A program made the translations under genes and the position numbers. Shown here in pieces: positions 37,453 to 46,138 of a DNA stretch of 64,000 nt. The notes beneath the pieces were generated by a model that was not told the DNA's origin, made no database searches, and saw only the letters and a program-made list of their open reading frames with translations. This DNA is from Bordetella sp. BOR01 (GTDB lineage: Bacteria; Pseudomonadota; Gammaproteobacteria; Burkholderiales; Burkholderiaceae_B), in assembly GCF_019218885.1 (NCBI RefSeq), contig NZ_JAHUWT010000006.1, positions 186,001 through 250,000 on the forward strand, in the 5' to 3' direction. Every line of letters starts with the position of its first letter. The stretch's first letter is position 1.

Positions 37453-38754
37453 CTATCCGATGCGCGCAATGCCGCGGCTGACGCGCGGCTTGCCTTCGCC
37501 GAGCCGGGTCAGGTTGGCATCCAGGTCATCCAGGTCGTACAGGTAATTGACCATCATGCCGCAAGACTGGCCCAGCCCCTTGGTCGAGGTATCGGCGGCC
37601 CAGTTCAGGCGCTCGATGCGTGCGCCATTGCCCAGGTGAAAGCGCGCCACGGGATCCAGCGGCTGGCCGTTCTTCATGGACAACAGATAATGCGCCGCCA
37701 GCTTCAGGCCCGCGCGCTGCACGACTTCTGACGGCTTGCCGCCGGCGGCCTTGGCCAGCCGCGCCGCCCAGCGTGCGCCGTCGGGCGCGCCGGCGCGGGT
37801 GCGGGCCTTGTCGCGCACAATGGCCTCGACCTCTTGCGCGCTCAGGCGCGACAGCCAGTCGACCAGGCCCGGCATGGGCGACAGCGTGGCGAACGAGCGC
37901 AGCTTGGGCAATTCCTCGAGCAGGCATTCGATGACTCGCTTGAGCAGGAAGTTGCCGAAGCTGATGCCGCGCAACCCCGGCTGCGTGTTCGAGATCGAAT
38001 AGAAAATGGCCCAGCGCGCCTTGTCCAGGTCTTGCGGCGGCGCAGCCATGTCCAGCACCGTCTGCACGTTGTCGGCCATCTGCGTCGCGAAGGCCACTTC
38101 GACGAAGATCAGCGGCACGTCGGGCATCTGCGGATGGAAGTACGCATAGCAGCGGCGGTCGGGCGCCACGCGATGGCGCAGGTCGTCCCACGAGCGGATC
38201 TCGTGCACGGCCTCGTAGATGATCAGCTTTTCCAGCAGCGAGGCGGGCGAATCCCAGGTCAGCGGGCGCAGTTCCAGCAAGCCCACGTCGAACCATGCCG
38301 ACAGCAAGGTTTCCAGGTCTTTGTCCAGGGCCTGCAAACCGGCCACTTGCTTGCGCCAGCGCAGCATGTCGGCGCGCAAGGCCACCAGGAAACGCAAGCC
38401 GTCGGGCAAGGCATTGAAGCGCTTGAACAGCTTCGGGCCGTGGTCGCCGCGCGGCTCGAGGCCGGCGCCGACTTGCGCCAGGCCGGCCAGCAATTCGCGC
38501 CGGCGCTTGCTGTCGGCGGCGGCATAGGCGCCGCACCAGGCGCGCGCCAGTTTGTTGGCGGCCACGTCGGTCAGGCGGGCCTGGAACAGGGGCAGGATCT
38601 CGGCGGTGCCGGGCAGTTTGCCGCTGTTGTTCCACAGGCGGCCCAGCCGGGCCATCAGGCCGGCGCTTTCCACCGCGGCGTCGTCATCCGGCAAGGTATC
38701 GCCCTCAGGCGGCCGGGCGCCGCGCGCGAACGGACTGGAGTCTAGGGCGGTCAT
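37453..38754 (-). CDS. matA: Malonyl-CoA decarboxylase
   Basis: Converts malonyl-CoA to acetyl-CoA and CO2. It has 433 residues. An N-terminal helical domain (about 20-160) is followed by the catalytic domain of the acetyltransferase-like fold, with AYFHPQMPDVPLIFVEVAF, a SISNTQPGLRGISFGNFL stretch and a FATLSPMPGLVDWLS motif that carry the conserved Ser and His regions. An AGGAGG site precedes the ATG at 38754. The start lies 50 bases inside the 3' end of the GntR gene, a long overlap that suggests coupled expression. Confidence 0.94.
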   Translation of the reverse strand: MTALDSSPFARGARPPEGDTLPDDDAAVESAGLMARLGRLWNNSGKLPGTAEILPLFQARLTDVAANKLARAWCGAYAAADSKRRRELLAGLAQVGAGLEPRGDHGPKLFKRFNALPDGLRFLVALRADMLRWRKQVAGLQALDKDLETLLSAWFDVGLLELRPLTWDSPASLLEKLIIYEAVHEIRSWDDLRHRVAPDRRCYAYFHPQMPDVPLIFVEVAFATQMADNVQTVLDMAAPPQDLDKARWAIFYSISNTQPGLRGISFGNFLLKRVIECLLEELPKLRSFATLSPMPGLVDWLSRLSAQEVEAIVRDKARTRAGAPDGARWAARLAKAAGGKPSEVVQRAGLKLAAHYLLSMKNGQPLDPVARFHLGNGARIERLNWAADTSTKGLGQSCGMMVNYLYDLDDLDANLTRLGEGKPRVSRGIARIG

Positions 38755-39466
38755 GGGCTGCCTCCTGGGTGGGGGATGAAGAAGAATCGGGTACCGCATC
38801 GGCGGCGTCGTCGGCCTGGCTGGCCAGCAGGCGCAAGGCGTCGAGCTGGCGCAGCAGGTGCTTGCGCGCCAGGGCCTCGGCGGCATCGGGGTCGCGCGCC
38901 TTGAGGGCGGCGAAAATCGCCAGGTGCTCGGCGCACGACTCGGCGATGCGGCCCGGCACGGTCAGGCTCTTGTGGCGAAACAGGCTGAGCACCTTGCGCA
39001 GGTTGCCCACCATGTCCGACAGCCAGCGGTTGTCGGCCAAGGTCTGCACCGCTTCGTGGATCAGGAAATTCGTGTCGTAATACGCATCGACCCGGCCGGC
39101 GGCAGCATGGGCTGCCAGCGCCTGGTGCAGCGGCTCGAGCGCTGCCAGTTCGGCATCGGACGCTTTCAGGGCGGCTTCGTGGGCACAGCGCCCTTCCAGC
39201 ATGGCCATCAGCGGGAAGATGTCTTCCAGGTCGCGCAGCGACAACTCGTTGACAAAGCAGCCGCGGCGCGGCTCCAGCCGGACCAGGCCTTCGGTGGCCA
39301 GCACCTTCAGCGCTTCGCGCAGCGGCGTGCGCGATATGCCCAGCAGGCCGGTCAGGCGGGTTTCATCGATCCATTCGCCACTGGCCAAGGCCTGCGACCG
39401 GATCATGGCGCGCAGGCGATCGGCGACCTCTAGATACAACGCTTGCCGGACGATGGGAGCGGTCAT
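38705..39466 (-). CDS. GntR-family (FCD) regulator of the malonate operon
   Basis: Transcription factor of 253 residues. The N-terminal winged helix (about 10-75) includes WIDETRLTGLLGISRTPLREALKVLATEGLVRLEPRRG. The C-terminal FCD domain is alpha-helical with metal-ligand-type residues DTNFLIHEAV (near 140) and a CAEHLAIF His stretch. It resembles MatR, which represses matABC until malonate or malonyl-CoA is present; that role is inferred from context. The last 16 codons overlap the decarboxylase gene. Confidence 0.88.
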   Translation of the reverse strand: MTAPIVRQALYLEVADRLRAMIRSQALASGEWIDETRLTGLLGISRTPLREALKVLATEGLVRLEPRRGCFVNELSLRDLEDIFPLMAMLEGRCAHEAALKASDAELAALEPLHQALAAHAAAGRVDAYYDTNFLIHEAVQTLADNRWLSDMVGNLRKVLSLFRHKSLTVPGRIAESCAEHLAIFAALKARDPDAAEALARKHLLRQLDALRLLASQADDAADAVPDSSSSPTQEAAHDRPRLQSVRARRPAA

Positions 39467-39588
39467 TGGGGGCTCGCGAGCGATTCCTGTAATTCATAAT
39501 TATAGGAAAGCTCATCATACCTGCCGACCCCGGGCACGGGAAGCCCCCATGGAACTGGGGGAATCCCGCAGGTGCGGCAAATGGCGGG

Positions 39589-40359
39589 TCAGAGATGCAG
39601 GACGCCCGCCACGGCGTGGCGTATCAGGGCGCGGGCCCAGCGCCGGGCTGGCAGGCCGTACTGGCCTTCCACCTGCTCGGCGCGCGCCAGCAGCCGGGCC
39701 GGCGTGATGGCCAGCGGCGGGCCGGTGAAGGCCAGCACGATCTGGTTGCCTTCGTCGATCTCGGGCAGCAGCACGATACGGTCGTCGAAAGCCCGGCGCA
39801 GATTCTCGATATTGCGGCCGAAGCTTTCATGCTGGCCGAACAAATTGACCGACAGCACGCCGATTTCGCCCAGTACCCGCCGGCAATCGCGGTAGAAAGC
39901 CACCGAGTCGCGCACCGGCCCGCGTGCGGACGCGTCGTACAGGTCGACCATCAGTACCGGGCAGCGGCCCGCATGGCGCGGATCGGCCACCCAGGCGGCC
40001 GCATCGTCATGCTCCACCGACAAGCGCGGCACGCTGGGCAGGCGAAAGAACATCTGGCATACGGCCGTGACTTGCGGGTTCCATTCCACCGCGGCCACGG
40101 GGCTGCGGGTGTGCTTCAGGCAGAAGCGCGCCAGCGACCCGGCCCCCAGCCCCAGCAGCCCGATGGACTCTTCTTCGGGAGGGTCCAGGAACAGCAGCCA
40201 GGCCATCATCTGGGCGGTGTATTCCAGCACCAGGTCGGTGGGTGCCTTGATGCGCATGGCACCCTGGATCCATTCGGTGCCGAAATGCAGATAGCGGATG
40301 CCGTCGGCTTCGGAAAGCGTGGGCTGGTCGGAAGTGGCGGGAGAGCGTCGGGCAGGCAT
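39589..40359 (-). CDS. Spermidine synthase-like methyltransferase-fold protein
   Basis: Rossmann-like protein of 256 residues related to spermidine synthase. The dcSAM/AdoMet-type loop appears as LLGLGAGSLARFCLKH near 70, then VEWNPQVTAV and the acidic VLMVDLYDAS near 135. The typical active-site Asp-Tyr region of true spermidine synthases (around ...DGxxxxT...DEF..YHE) is not evident, so I would not call it an authentic aminopropyltransferase. It stands alone: 122 bases from the GntR gene and divergent from the gamma-glutamyltransferase gene. Confidence 0.78.
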   Translation of the reverse strand: MPARRSPATSDQPTLSEADGIRYLHFGTEWIQGAMRIKAPTDLVLEYTAQMMAWLLFLDPPEEESIGLLGLGAGSLARFCLKHTRSPVAAVEWNPQVTAVCQMFFRLPSVPRLSVEHDDAAAWVADPRHAGRCPVLMVDLYDASARGPVRDSVAFYRDCRRVLGEIGVLSVNLFGQHESFGRNIENLRRAFDDRIVLLPEIDEGNQIVLAFTGPPLAITPARLLARAEQVEGQYGLPARRWARALIRHAVAGVLHL

Positions 40360-40417
40360 CGCGCGATTGTAGCCAGCGCGGTACCCTGTGGCCTGCCCCA
40401 GTCGCCAAGGAACACAG

Positions 40418-42004
40418 ATGCCCGATCAGTTCTCGACCACGCAGGTTGTACGCAAAACGGTGATCCGCACGGCCGGCGGGCTGGTGGCGGCCCAGCATCG
40501 CCGGGCCGCCGAAGCCGGCGCCCAGGTGCTGGCCGCCGGCGGCGATGCAGTCGATGCGGCGGTGGCCGCCTCGTTTGCCGCGGGCGTGGTCGAGCCCTGG
40601 ATGAGCGGACCCATGGGCGGCGGCGCCATGACCTTGTACCGCGCGGCCGAAGACCAGGCCAAGGTGGTGTATTTCGGCATGCGCTCGCCGGCCGGGCTGG
40701 ATCCGGCCCACTATCCGCTAGCGGGCGACGGCGCCCTGTCGCCAGACCTGTTTCCCTGGCCGGCCGTGCAAGACGACCGCAATGCGCGGGGCGCCACGGC
40801 CGTGGCCGTGCCGGGCACGGTGGCGGGCATGGAACTGGCCCATGCCACCTATGGCCGCCTGCCCTGGCGCGACCTGCTGCAGCCGGCTGTGACGCTGGCT
40901 CGCGAAGGCTTGCTGGTCGACTGGTACACCACCCTGATGATCGCCGGCGCGGCGCGCTGGCTGGCGCGCGATCCCGATGCAGCGCAGATGTTCCTGGACG
41001 ATGGCACCTGGCCCAAGGCCGGCGGCTGGGCGGCCGCGGCCGGACAGCGCATTGCCCTGCCGCGCGCCGCCGACACGCTGGCCTACCTGGCCGAACAAGG
41101 CCCGCGCGCGTTCTACGACGGCGATATCGGTGCCCAGTTGGCGCGCGACGTGCAAGCCAAGGGCGGCTGCCTCAGCCACCAGGATTTGCGCAATTATCGG
41201 GCCCTGCTGCAAGAGCCCCTGTCGATTCCGTATCGGGGCGGGCGCATCCATGCCGCACCGGAAATGACGGCCGGCCCCAGCCTGGCGCGCTGCCTGCAAC
41301 GCCTGCAAGCCAGGCTGGCACCCGGCCAGGCGCCGGGCGCCGATGCCTTCACGGCCTACGCCGATGTGCTGCGCGAAGAATACCAATGGCGCCTGTCGAA
41401 CATGGGCGACAACGAAGACCCGCGCACGCCCGCCTGCACCACGCATTTCAGCGTGGTCGACCGCCATGGCAACCAGTGCGCGGTGACGCAGACCCTGTTG
41501 TCGGCATTCGGATCGCATGTGGTGTCGCCCTCGACCGGCATGCTGCTCAACAACGGCATCATGTGGTTCGACCCCGAGCCGGGCAAGGCGAATTCGCTGG
41601 CGGCGGCGCGCCGCTGCCTGATGAATATCTGCCCGGTGGTGGGCGAAGCACAGGGACGGCGCTTTGCGCTGGGGGCCTCGGGCGGACGCAAGATCCTGCC
41701 GGCAGTGATGCAGCTGGTCTCGTTCCTGGTGGATTACGGAATGACGCTGGAAGCCGCGTTCCACCACGCCAGGCTCGACGCCAGCACCGATGTGCTGACA
41801 CTGGACCCGAAACTGCCGCGCGAGGCATACGAGGCCGTGGCGGCCAGCCACCCGCATGCTTCGGCGCCGCGCACGCTATATGCCTATGCCTATGCGTGCC
41901 CGTCCGGCGTGCTGCGGCAGGATGGATACAACGAAGGCTGCACCGAGGTCATGTCGCCCTGGGGAGATGTGGCAGTGGGCGACCTGGATGCGGGTGCGGC
42001 ATGA
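40418..42004 (+). CDS. Gamma-glutamyltransferase family protein
   Basis: Ntn-hydrolase of 528 residues that self-cleaves to expose an N-terminal Thr and transfers or hydrolyses gamma-glutamyl groups (glutathione and similar). The cleavage/nucleophile region TPACTTHFSVVDRHGN places the Thr at about 341-342, followed by the TQTLLSAFGS and STGMLLNNGIMWFDP signature. The N-terminal motif AAQHRRAAEAGAQVLAAGGDAVDAAVAA and the GPMGGGAMT loop also fit. There is no signal peptide, so a cytoplasmic location is likely, unlike periplasmic GGT. The stop overlaps a LysR gene by four bases. The start at 40418 has an AAGGAA site. Confidence 0.87.
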   Translation: MPDQFSTTQVVRKTVIRTAGGLVAAQHRRAAEAGAQVLAAGGDAVDAAVAASFAAGVVEPWMSGPMGGGAMTLYRAAEDQAKVVYFGMRSPAGLDPAHYPLAGDGALSPDLFPWPAVQDDRNARGATAVAVPGTVAGMELAHATYGRLPWRDLLQPAVTLAREGLLVDWYTTLMIAGAARWLARDPDAAQMFLDDGTWPKAGGWAAAAGQRIALPRAADTLAYLAEQGPRAFYDGDIGAQLARDVQAKGGCLSHQDLRNYRALLQEPLSIPYRGGRIHAAPEMTAGPSLARCLQRLQARLAPGQAPGADAFTAYADVLREEYQWRLSNMGDNEDPRTPACTTHFSVVDRHGNQCAVTQTLLSAFGSHVVSPSTGMLLNNGIMWFDPEPGKANSLAAARRCLMNICPVVGEAQGRRFALGASGGRKILPAVMQLVSFLVDYGMTLEAAFHHARLDASTDVLTLDPKLPREAYEAVAASHPHASAPRTLYAYAYACPSGVLRQDGYNEGCTEVMSPWGDVAVGDLDAGAA

Positions 42005-42924
42005 CCACCAGCGCGCCGCCGAACATTTCGCTGTTGCAGATCAGGGCTTTCCTGGCGATCAGCCGCTACGGCAGTTTCACGCGCGCGGCAGAGGTATTGC
42101 ATCGGACACAACCGGCAGTCACCCAGCAGATCCGTTCGCTGGAAGATTCGCTGGGCCTGAAGCTGTTCGACCGGACCACCCGCCAATTGCGCCTGACGGA
42201 AATCGGTGTCGATCTGGTGCCGGTGCTTTCCGCCATGCTTCAGCAGCTGGATGATGTTGTCGGCGCCACGCAAGACCTTCGGCACAGGCGCACCGGTACC
42301 GTGCGGCTGGGATGCTTGCCGTCGGTGGCTTCGTTGTACCTGCCCCGCCGCATCGCTGAATTCCGGCGCCATCACCCGGGGGTGTCGTTTCTGTTGAGTG
42401 ATGGCCTGGGGGACCAGGTGGTGGCGATGGTCAACCGGGGAGACATCGACTTCGGCATCACTGATGTGCCGCAACCCGCGTCCGAGCTGATGATCCACCC
42501 GCTGCTGCAAGAGACCATTTGCCTGCTGTACCTGGAAGGCCATCCTGTCCAGGAAGCCGAAAGCGTGGATATCGACGAGCTTTCCAGGCACGACTTGATA
42601 TTGATGGCACCCGGCAGCACGGTGCGGCGTATTGTCGATACGGCGTTCGCCGCCCATGGCAGGATTGCAATGGCCACCTGCCAGGCTTCATACAACACCA
42701 CCGCGATCGGGATGGTCCAGGCCGGACTGGGTGTTGCCCTGCTGCCGGCAAGCGGCTTCGACCTGGCACTGGACCCCCGCTTGCGCACCCGCCCCGTCGA
42801 CATCGCGGGCCTGGACCGGCAACTGAGTATCGTCCGGCTCAAGAACAAGGCATTGCCGCCTTCGGCACAGGCTTTCATGGCCATGCTGAAGGCCGAGAAA
42901 GCCTTGCGATCACTGCGCGACTGA
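42001..42924 (+). CDS. LysR-family transcriptional regulator
   Basis: Regulator of 307 residues. The N-terminal helix-turn-helix is at about 18-45 (SFTRAAEVLHRTQPAVTQQIRSLE) and the effector domain carries RRTGTVRLGCLPSVASLYLP. It begins inside the stop codon of the gamma-glutamyltransferase gene (ATGA overlap) and runs in the same direction, which is unusual since most LysR genes are divergent from targets. The AtuA-type genes 158 bases downstream are the other candidate targets. The spacer is A+T-rich. Confidence 0.88.
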   Translation: MTTSAPPNISLLQIRAFLAISRYGSFTRAAEVLHRTQPAVTQQIRSLEDSLGLKLFDRTTRQLRLTEIGVDLVPVLSAMLQQLDDVVGATQDLRHRRTGTVRLGCLPSVASLYLPRRIAEFRRHHPGVSFLLSDGLGDQVVAMVNRGDIDFGITDVPQPASELMIHPLLQETICLLYLEGHPVQEAESVDIDELSRHDLILMAPGSTVRRIVDTAFAAHGRIAMATCQASYNTTAIGMVQAGLGVALLPASGFDLALDPRLRTRPVDIAGLDRQLSIVRLKNKALPPSAQAFMAMLKAEKALRSLRD

Positions 42925-43082
42925 GCGCTTATTTATAAGAATAATTAATTTTTCTTGAAAAATATCTAATTTAACTAATATATCCGCGCCCCGTAGCATT
43001 GCCCGTGTCAGGAAAGACTCCGCCGCAGCGCAGGTTTTTCTTCCCTCTATCAGCCCCGAAAGGCTCGGCACAGGCACAGGCA

Positions 43083-43445
43083 ATGAAAACCATCGCACTG
43101 CGTGAACTGGCGCATTCCAGGTCAGGCGAAAAAGGCAATGATTCGAACGTCTCGGTCATCGCTTATGACCCGGCGCTTTTTCCGCTGATTCGCCAACAGG
43201 TCACTGTGGAGGCGGTCAGCCGCCTGTATGGGCCCATCACCAAGGGGACGATCCGCCGCTACGAATTGCCCGCCATTGGCGCCCTGAACTTTGTGCTGGA
43301 AAACGCGCTGGACGGCGGACGTTCCCGCACGCTTGCATTCGAAGAGTCCGGCAAGGCGCTGGCCTCGCTGATGCTGGCCTTGCCGGTAACGGTTCCGGAC
43401 GACACGCCCGAGCGTGGCGCCCTGCGCATGCGGGAGGCCACATGA
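43083..43445 (+). CDS. AtuA-like small domain protein (ferredoxin-fold)
   Basis: A 120-residue protein matching the small domain usually fused to the C-terminus of AtuA-type proteins. The start MKTIALRELAHSRSGEKGNDSNVSVIAYDP carries the SGEKGN motif, and RRYELPAIGALNFVLENALDGG is the second conserved strand. It ends overlapping the AtuA gene by four bases (ATGA). In this arrangement the small subunit comes first and is a separate protein. It probably forms a complex with the protein encoded downstream. Function of the family is poorly known. Confidence 0.8.
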   Translation: MKTIALRELAHSRSGEKGNDSNVSVIAYDPALFPLIRQQVTVEAVSRLYGPITKGTIRRYELPAIGALNFVLENALDGGRSRTLAFEESGKALASLMLALPVTVPDDTPERGALRMREAT

Positions 43446-44806
43446 AAAGCGTACGGCTGGGGTGCGGCGCCGCCTGGGCGCGCGATCGCTTCGATCATGC
43501 CCCCGATCTGGTGGCGCGCGGCAAGCTGGATTACCTGTGCTTCGACTCGATGTCGGAAGTGACGATGAGCGCGGCCCAGGTGGCGAAGATGGACAATGCC
43601 TCGATGGTTCCCTACGACCCGTACCTGGTCGAGCGCATGCGTCCTATCCTGCAAGACTGCAAACGCAATGGCACCCGGATCATTACCAATCAGGGCTGGC
43701 TGGATCCCGTTGCCGCGGCGCGGCGCCTGGTGCAGTTGGCCCAGGAACTGGATATTGAAGGCCTGAAGGTGGCGGCGGTATCCGGCGGGCTATTGCACCG
43801 ATCCATCGCCGACATGAACCTGAGCTTCAGCGAGACAGGCGAGCCCGTCGCACAGGCTCGGGACCGCATCCTGTCGGCCGAGGTCTACCTGGGCGCCGAA
43901 GGCATCGTGCAGGCATTGGACCAGGGCGCCGACATCGTCATTACGACCCGGGTGGCCGACGCATGCGTATACCTGGGTCCGCTGGCGTACGAGTTCGGCT
44001 GGTCTTTCGACGATTGCCACGCCATGGCGCGCGGCATGATCATCGGCCATTTGATGGAATGCGGCACCCAGATCACGGGGGGGTATTTCGCCGACCCTGG
44101 CTATAAAGACGTGCCCGACCTGGCCAACGTCGGCGCACCGATCGCCGAAGTGACCGAGGCCACGGCGTTCATTACCAAATTGCCGGAAACAGGCGGGGTG
44201 GTTTCCGAAGCCACATGCAAAGAGCAGCTTATCTACGAGGTGCAAGACCCGGCCACGTACTTCTGCCCCGATTGCATTGCGGACTTGACTCGGGTGTCGT
44301 TCAAGCAGGCCGGGGAAAACCGCGTCGAGATCCTGATGGACAAGCCGGGCCGACCCAAGACCGATACCTTGAAGGCGCTGATCGGCCTGGACGAAGGCTT
44401 CATGACCGAGGAAATGGTGCTGTTCGCAGGACCGGGAGCGCTTGCCCGGGCGCAATTGACCCAAGGCATCCTGCATGAGCGATTCCGGAAAATCGGCCTG
44501 GATGCCAAAGAGATGCGCATGGATTACGTAGGCTTGAATGCCGTGCATCGCGAATCCACCCCGGCAACGGACGTGGAGCCTTATGAAGTGGTATTGCGTA
44601 TCGCAGTCCGCACCGATACGCGGGCCGAAGCGGACAAACTTCGCAAAGAGGTGGATCCGCTGGCCGTGAACGGCACCTATGGAACCGGAAAGTGGTCCAC
44701 GACGTCACCAGGTTCGCGGGTGCGCCCGGTGGTCGGATTGAGTTCGGCCCTGGTACCCCGCCAGAACGTGCCGTTCGAGATGACCCTGCATACGCGGCCC
44801 GGATAG
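43442..44806 (+). CDS. AtuA-family acyclic terpene utilisation-type protein
   Basis: A 454-residue member of the AtuA/DUF1446 family, named from a Pseudomonas acyclic terpene operon; the reaction is not settled. Conserved stretches are RLGCGAAWARDRFDHAPDLVARGKLDYLCFDSMSEVTMS (named in part), TNQGWLDP, AVSGGLLH, DIVITTRVADACVYLGP, and GTQITGGYFADPGYKDVPDL. No signal peptide. The overlap with the small gene and the Bug receptor 72 bases downstream suggest uptake and CoA-independent processing of a branched or terpenoid acid. Specific substrate unknown. Confidence 0.82.
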   Translation: MKSVRLGCGAAWARDRFDHAPDLVARGKLDYLCFDSMSEVTMSAAQVAKMDNASMVPYDPYLVERMRPILQDCKRNGTRIITNQGWLDPVAAARRLVQLAQELDIEGLKVAAVSGGLLHRSIADMNLSFSETGEPVAQARDRILSAEVYLGAEGIVQALDQGADIVITTRVADACVYLGPLAYEFGWSFDDCHAMARGMIIGHLMECGTQITGGYFADPGYKDVPDLANVGAPIAEVTEATAFITKLPETGGVVSEATCKEQLIYEVQDPATYFCPDCIADLTRVSFKQAGENRVEILMDKPGRPKTDTLKALIGLDEGFMTEEMVLFAGPGALARAQLTQGILHERFRKIGLDAKEMRMDYVGLNAVHRESTPATDVEPYEVVLRIAVRTDTRAEADKLRKEVDPLAVNGTYGTGKWSTTSPGSRVRPVVGLSSALVPRQNVPFEMTLHTRPG

Positions 44807-44878
44807 CCACCGCGCCGCCGGTCTTCCGGCGGCCCACGACTCATTGGGACACAGAACCCATTTCAACGGAGACAAGTC

Positions 44879-45898
44879 ATGAAGCAAAATGCGACCGGCA
44901 AAGCGTCGGCTATCGCGCCCCTGGCCAGGAAAGCGGCGCTGGCGGGTCTGATCCCGTTGCTGGCACTGGCATCGAGCAGTCCGGCATGGGCGGCCGATCC
45001 CTGGCCCGCCAAGCCGCTGCGCCTGATCCTGCCGGCAGCGCCTGGCGGATCGTCGGATCCCACCGCTCGCCTGCTGGCCGAGGAAATGTCGAAACGCCTG
45101 GGGCAGCCTATCGCGGTCCTGAATCGTCCTGGCGCCGGGGGCAATGTCGGCATGGCCGAAGCGGCGCGAGCCGGGGCCGACGGCTACACCATCGTGCTGA
45201 GCTGGACAGGCCCCCTGGCCACCAACATGGCGTTGTACAAGAACCCGAATTTCGATTCGCAGAAAGACTTCTCGCCCATCGCGAAAGTAGGATGCGTGCC
45301 GAATATCGTGGCGGTCAACAAGGATTTGCCGGTAGAGACCCTGGCGGACTACATCAATCTGGCCAAGAGCCGGCCGCAGGGGCTGACCTACGGCTCGACC
45401 GGCACAGGCAGTTCCTGGCATATAGCCGGCGCGATGATCCAGAAAGAAACCGGGGCCAAACTCGTGCATGTGCCGTATACCTCGCCTGGCGTCGCCACCA
45501 CTGATCTGATGTCCGGCCAGCTTGAATCGATGCTGCCATTGGTGATAATGATGGAGCCGTACGTCAAGGACGGCCGCATAAAGGGGCTGGCCGTGATGTC
45601 GAAGACCCGGTCGCCGGTCCTGCCGCAGGTTCCCAGCACCGCCGAACTCGGCATGCCGGACCTGGTCAGCGATACGTGCTTCGCGCTGCTGACACCGGCG
45701 GGCGTTCCCCAGCCGGTCATCGACAGGCTGAACGCGGTGGCAAACGATGTACTGAAAGACCCGAACGTGAAAGAGCGCCTTGAAGCCAGCGGGATCACGG
45801 TCGAAGGAGGATCGGCTGACCACCTGCGCGACTACATCAAGTCCGAGACCATCCGGCAGGCGGAAATCGTCCAGGCAATCAACGCAAAAGCGGACTGA
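44879..45898 (+). CDS. Bug-family periplasmic receptor, AtuA module
   Basis: Periplasmic receptor of 339 residues. The signal peptide is long, ending near residue 40 (SSPAWAADP). Motifs are LRLILPAAPGGSSDPTAR, IAVLNRPGAGGNVGMAEAARA, GSTGTGSSWHIAGA and LVHVPYTSPGVAT. The second position of the first motif has AAPGG in place of PFPPGG, a less common variant. It is third in the AtuA unit. No TTT membrane subunits are nearby. Confidence 0.9.
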   Translation: MKQNATGKASAIAPLARKAALAGLIPLLALASSSPAWAADPWPAKPLRLILPAAPGGSSDPTARLLAEEMSKRLGQPIAVLNRPGAGGNVGMAEAARAGADGYTIVLSWTGPLATNMALYKNPNFDSQKDFSPIAKVGCVPNIVAVNKDLPVETLADYINLAKSRPQGLTYGSTGTGSSWHIAGAMIQKETGAKLVHVPYTSPGVATTDLMSGQLESMLPLVIMMEPYVKDGRIKGLAVMSKTRSPVLPQVPSTAELGMPDLVSDTCFALLTPAGVPQPVIDRLNAVANDVLKDPNVKERLEASGITVEGGSADHLRDYIKSETIRQAEIVQAINAKAD

Positions 45899-45994
45899 CC
45901 GGACTTCGGCGGGATATTCAGGTGCCGGACTCGCGCCGGGGTGCCAGGCGCCGTTGTGAAAAGCGGGTGCGGCCAGGCCGGGGACGCCGTGGAG

Positions 45995-46034
45995 CCGGCT
46001 TTGCCGGTCCCCCAGCGTCGCCCCCTCGAGGGGG
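45995..46034. repeat. Pair of palindromes between convergent genes
   Basis: CCGGC-TTT-GCCGG (45995-46007) and the perfect 14-base palindrome CCCCCTCGAGGGGG (46021-46034) lie in the 240-base gap between the Bug receptor and thiolase genes, which converge. Similar elements are scattered in Bordetella and Achromobacter intergenic spaces, and I read these as noncoding repeats rather than operators. The copy number elsewhere cannot be seen. Confidence 0.55.
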
Positions 46035-46045
46035 ATGAGCCCGGA

Positions 46046-46075
46046 CATGGAACAGTCCTTGAGGACTGTTCCATG
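46046..46075. terminator. Perfect 13-bp hairpin between convergent genes
   Basis: CATGGAACAGTCC pairs completely with GGACTGTTCCATG across a TTGA loop. It is 148 bases after the Bug receptor stop and 64 bases before the thiolase stop, so it can form in either transcript. No T run follows on either strand, which fits a two-way block or stabilising structure better than a simple terminator. Confidence 0.6.
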
Positions 46076-46138
46076 CCTGGCGAATCCGAGCGGCCTGCCA
46101 GCCGCGAAGTGGGTGCGCGCAGCGCTTCGGGGGCGAGC

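Noticed and set aside
42925..43082. A+T-rich gap considered as a mark of recent transfer
   Set aside because: The flanking genes match the window in base use, and a promoter region explains the composition.
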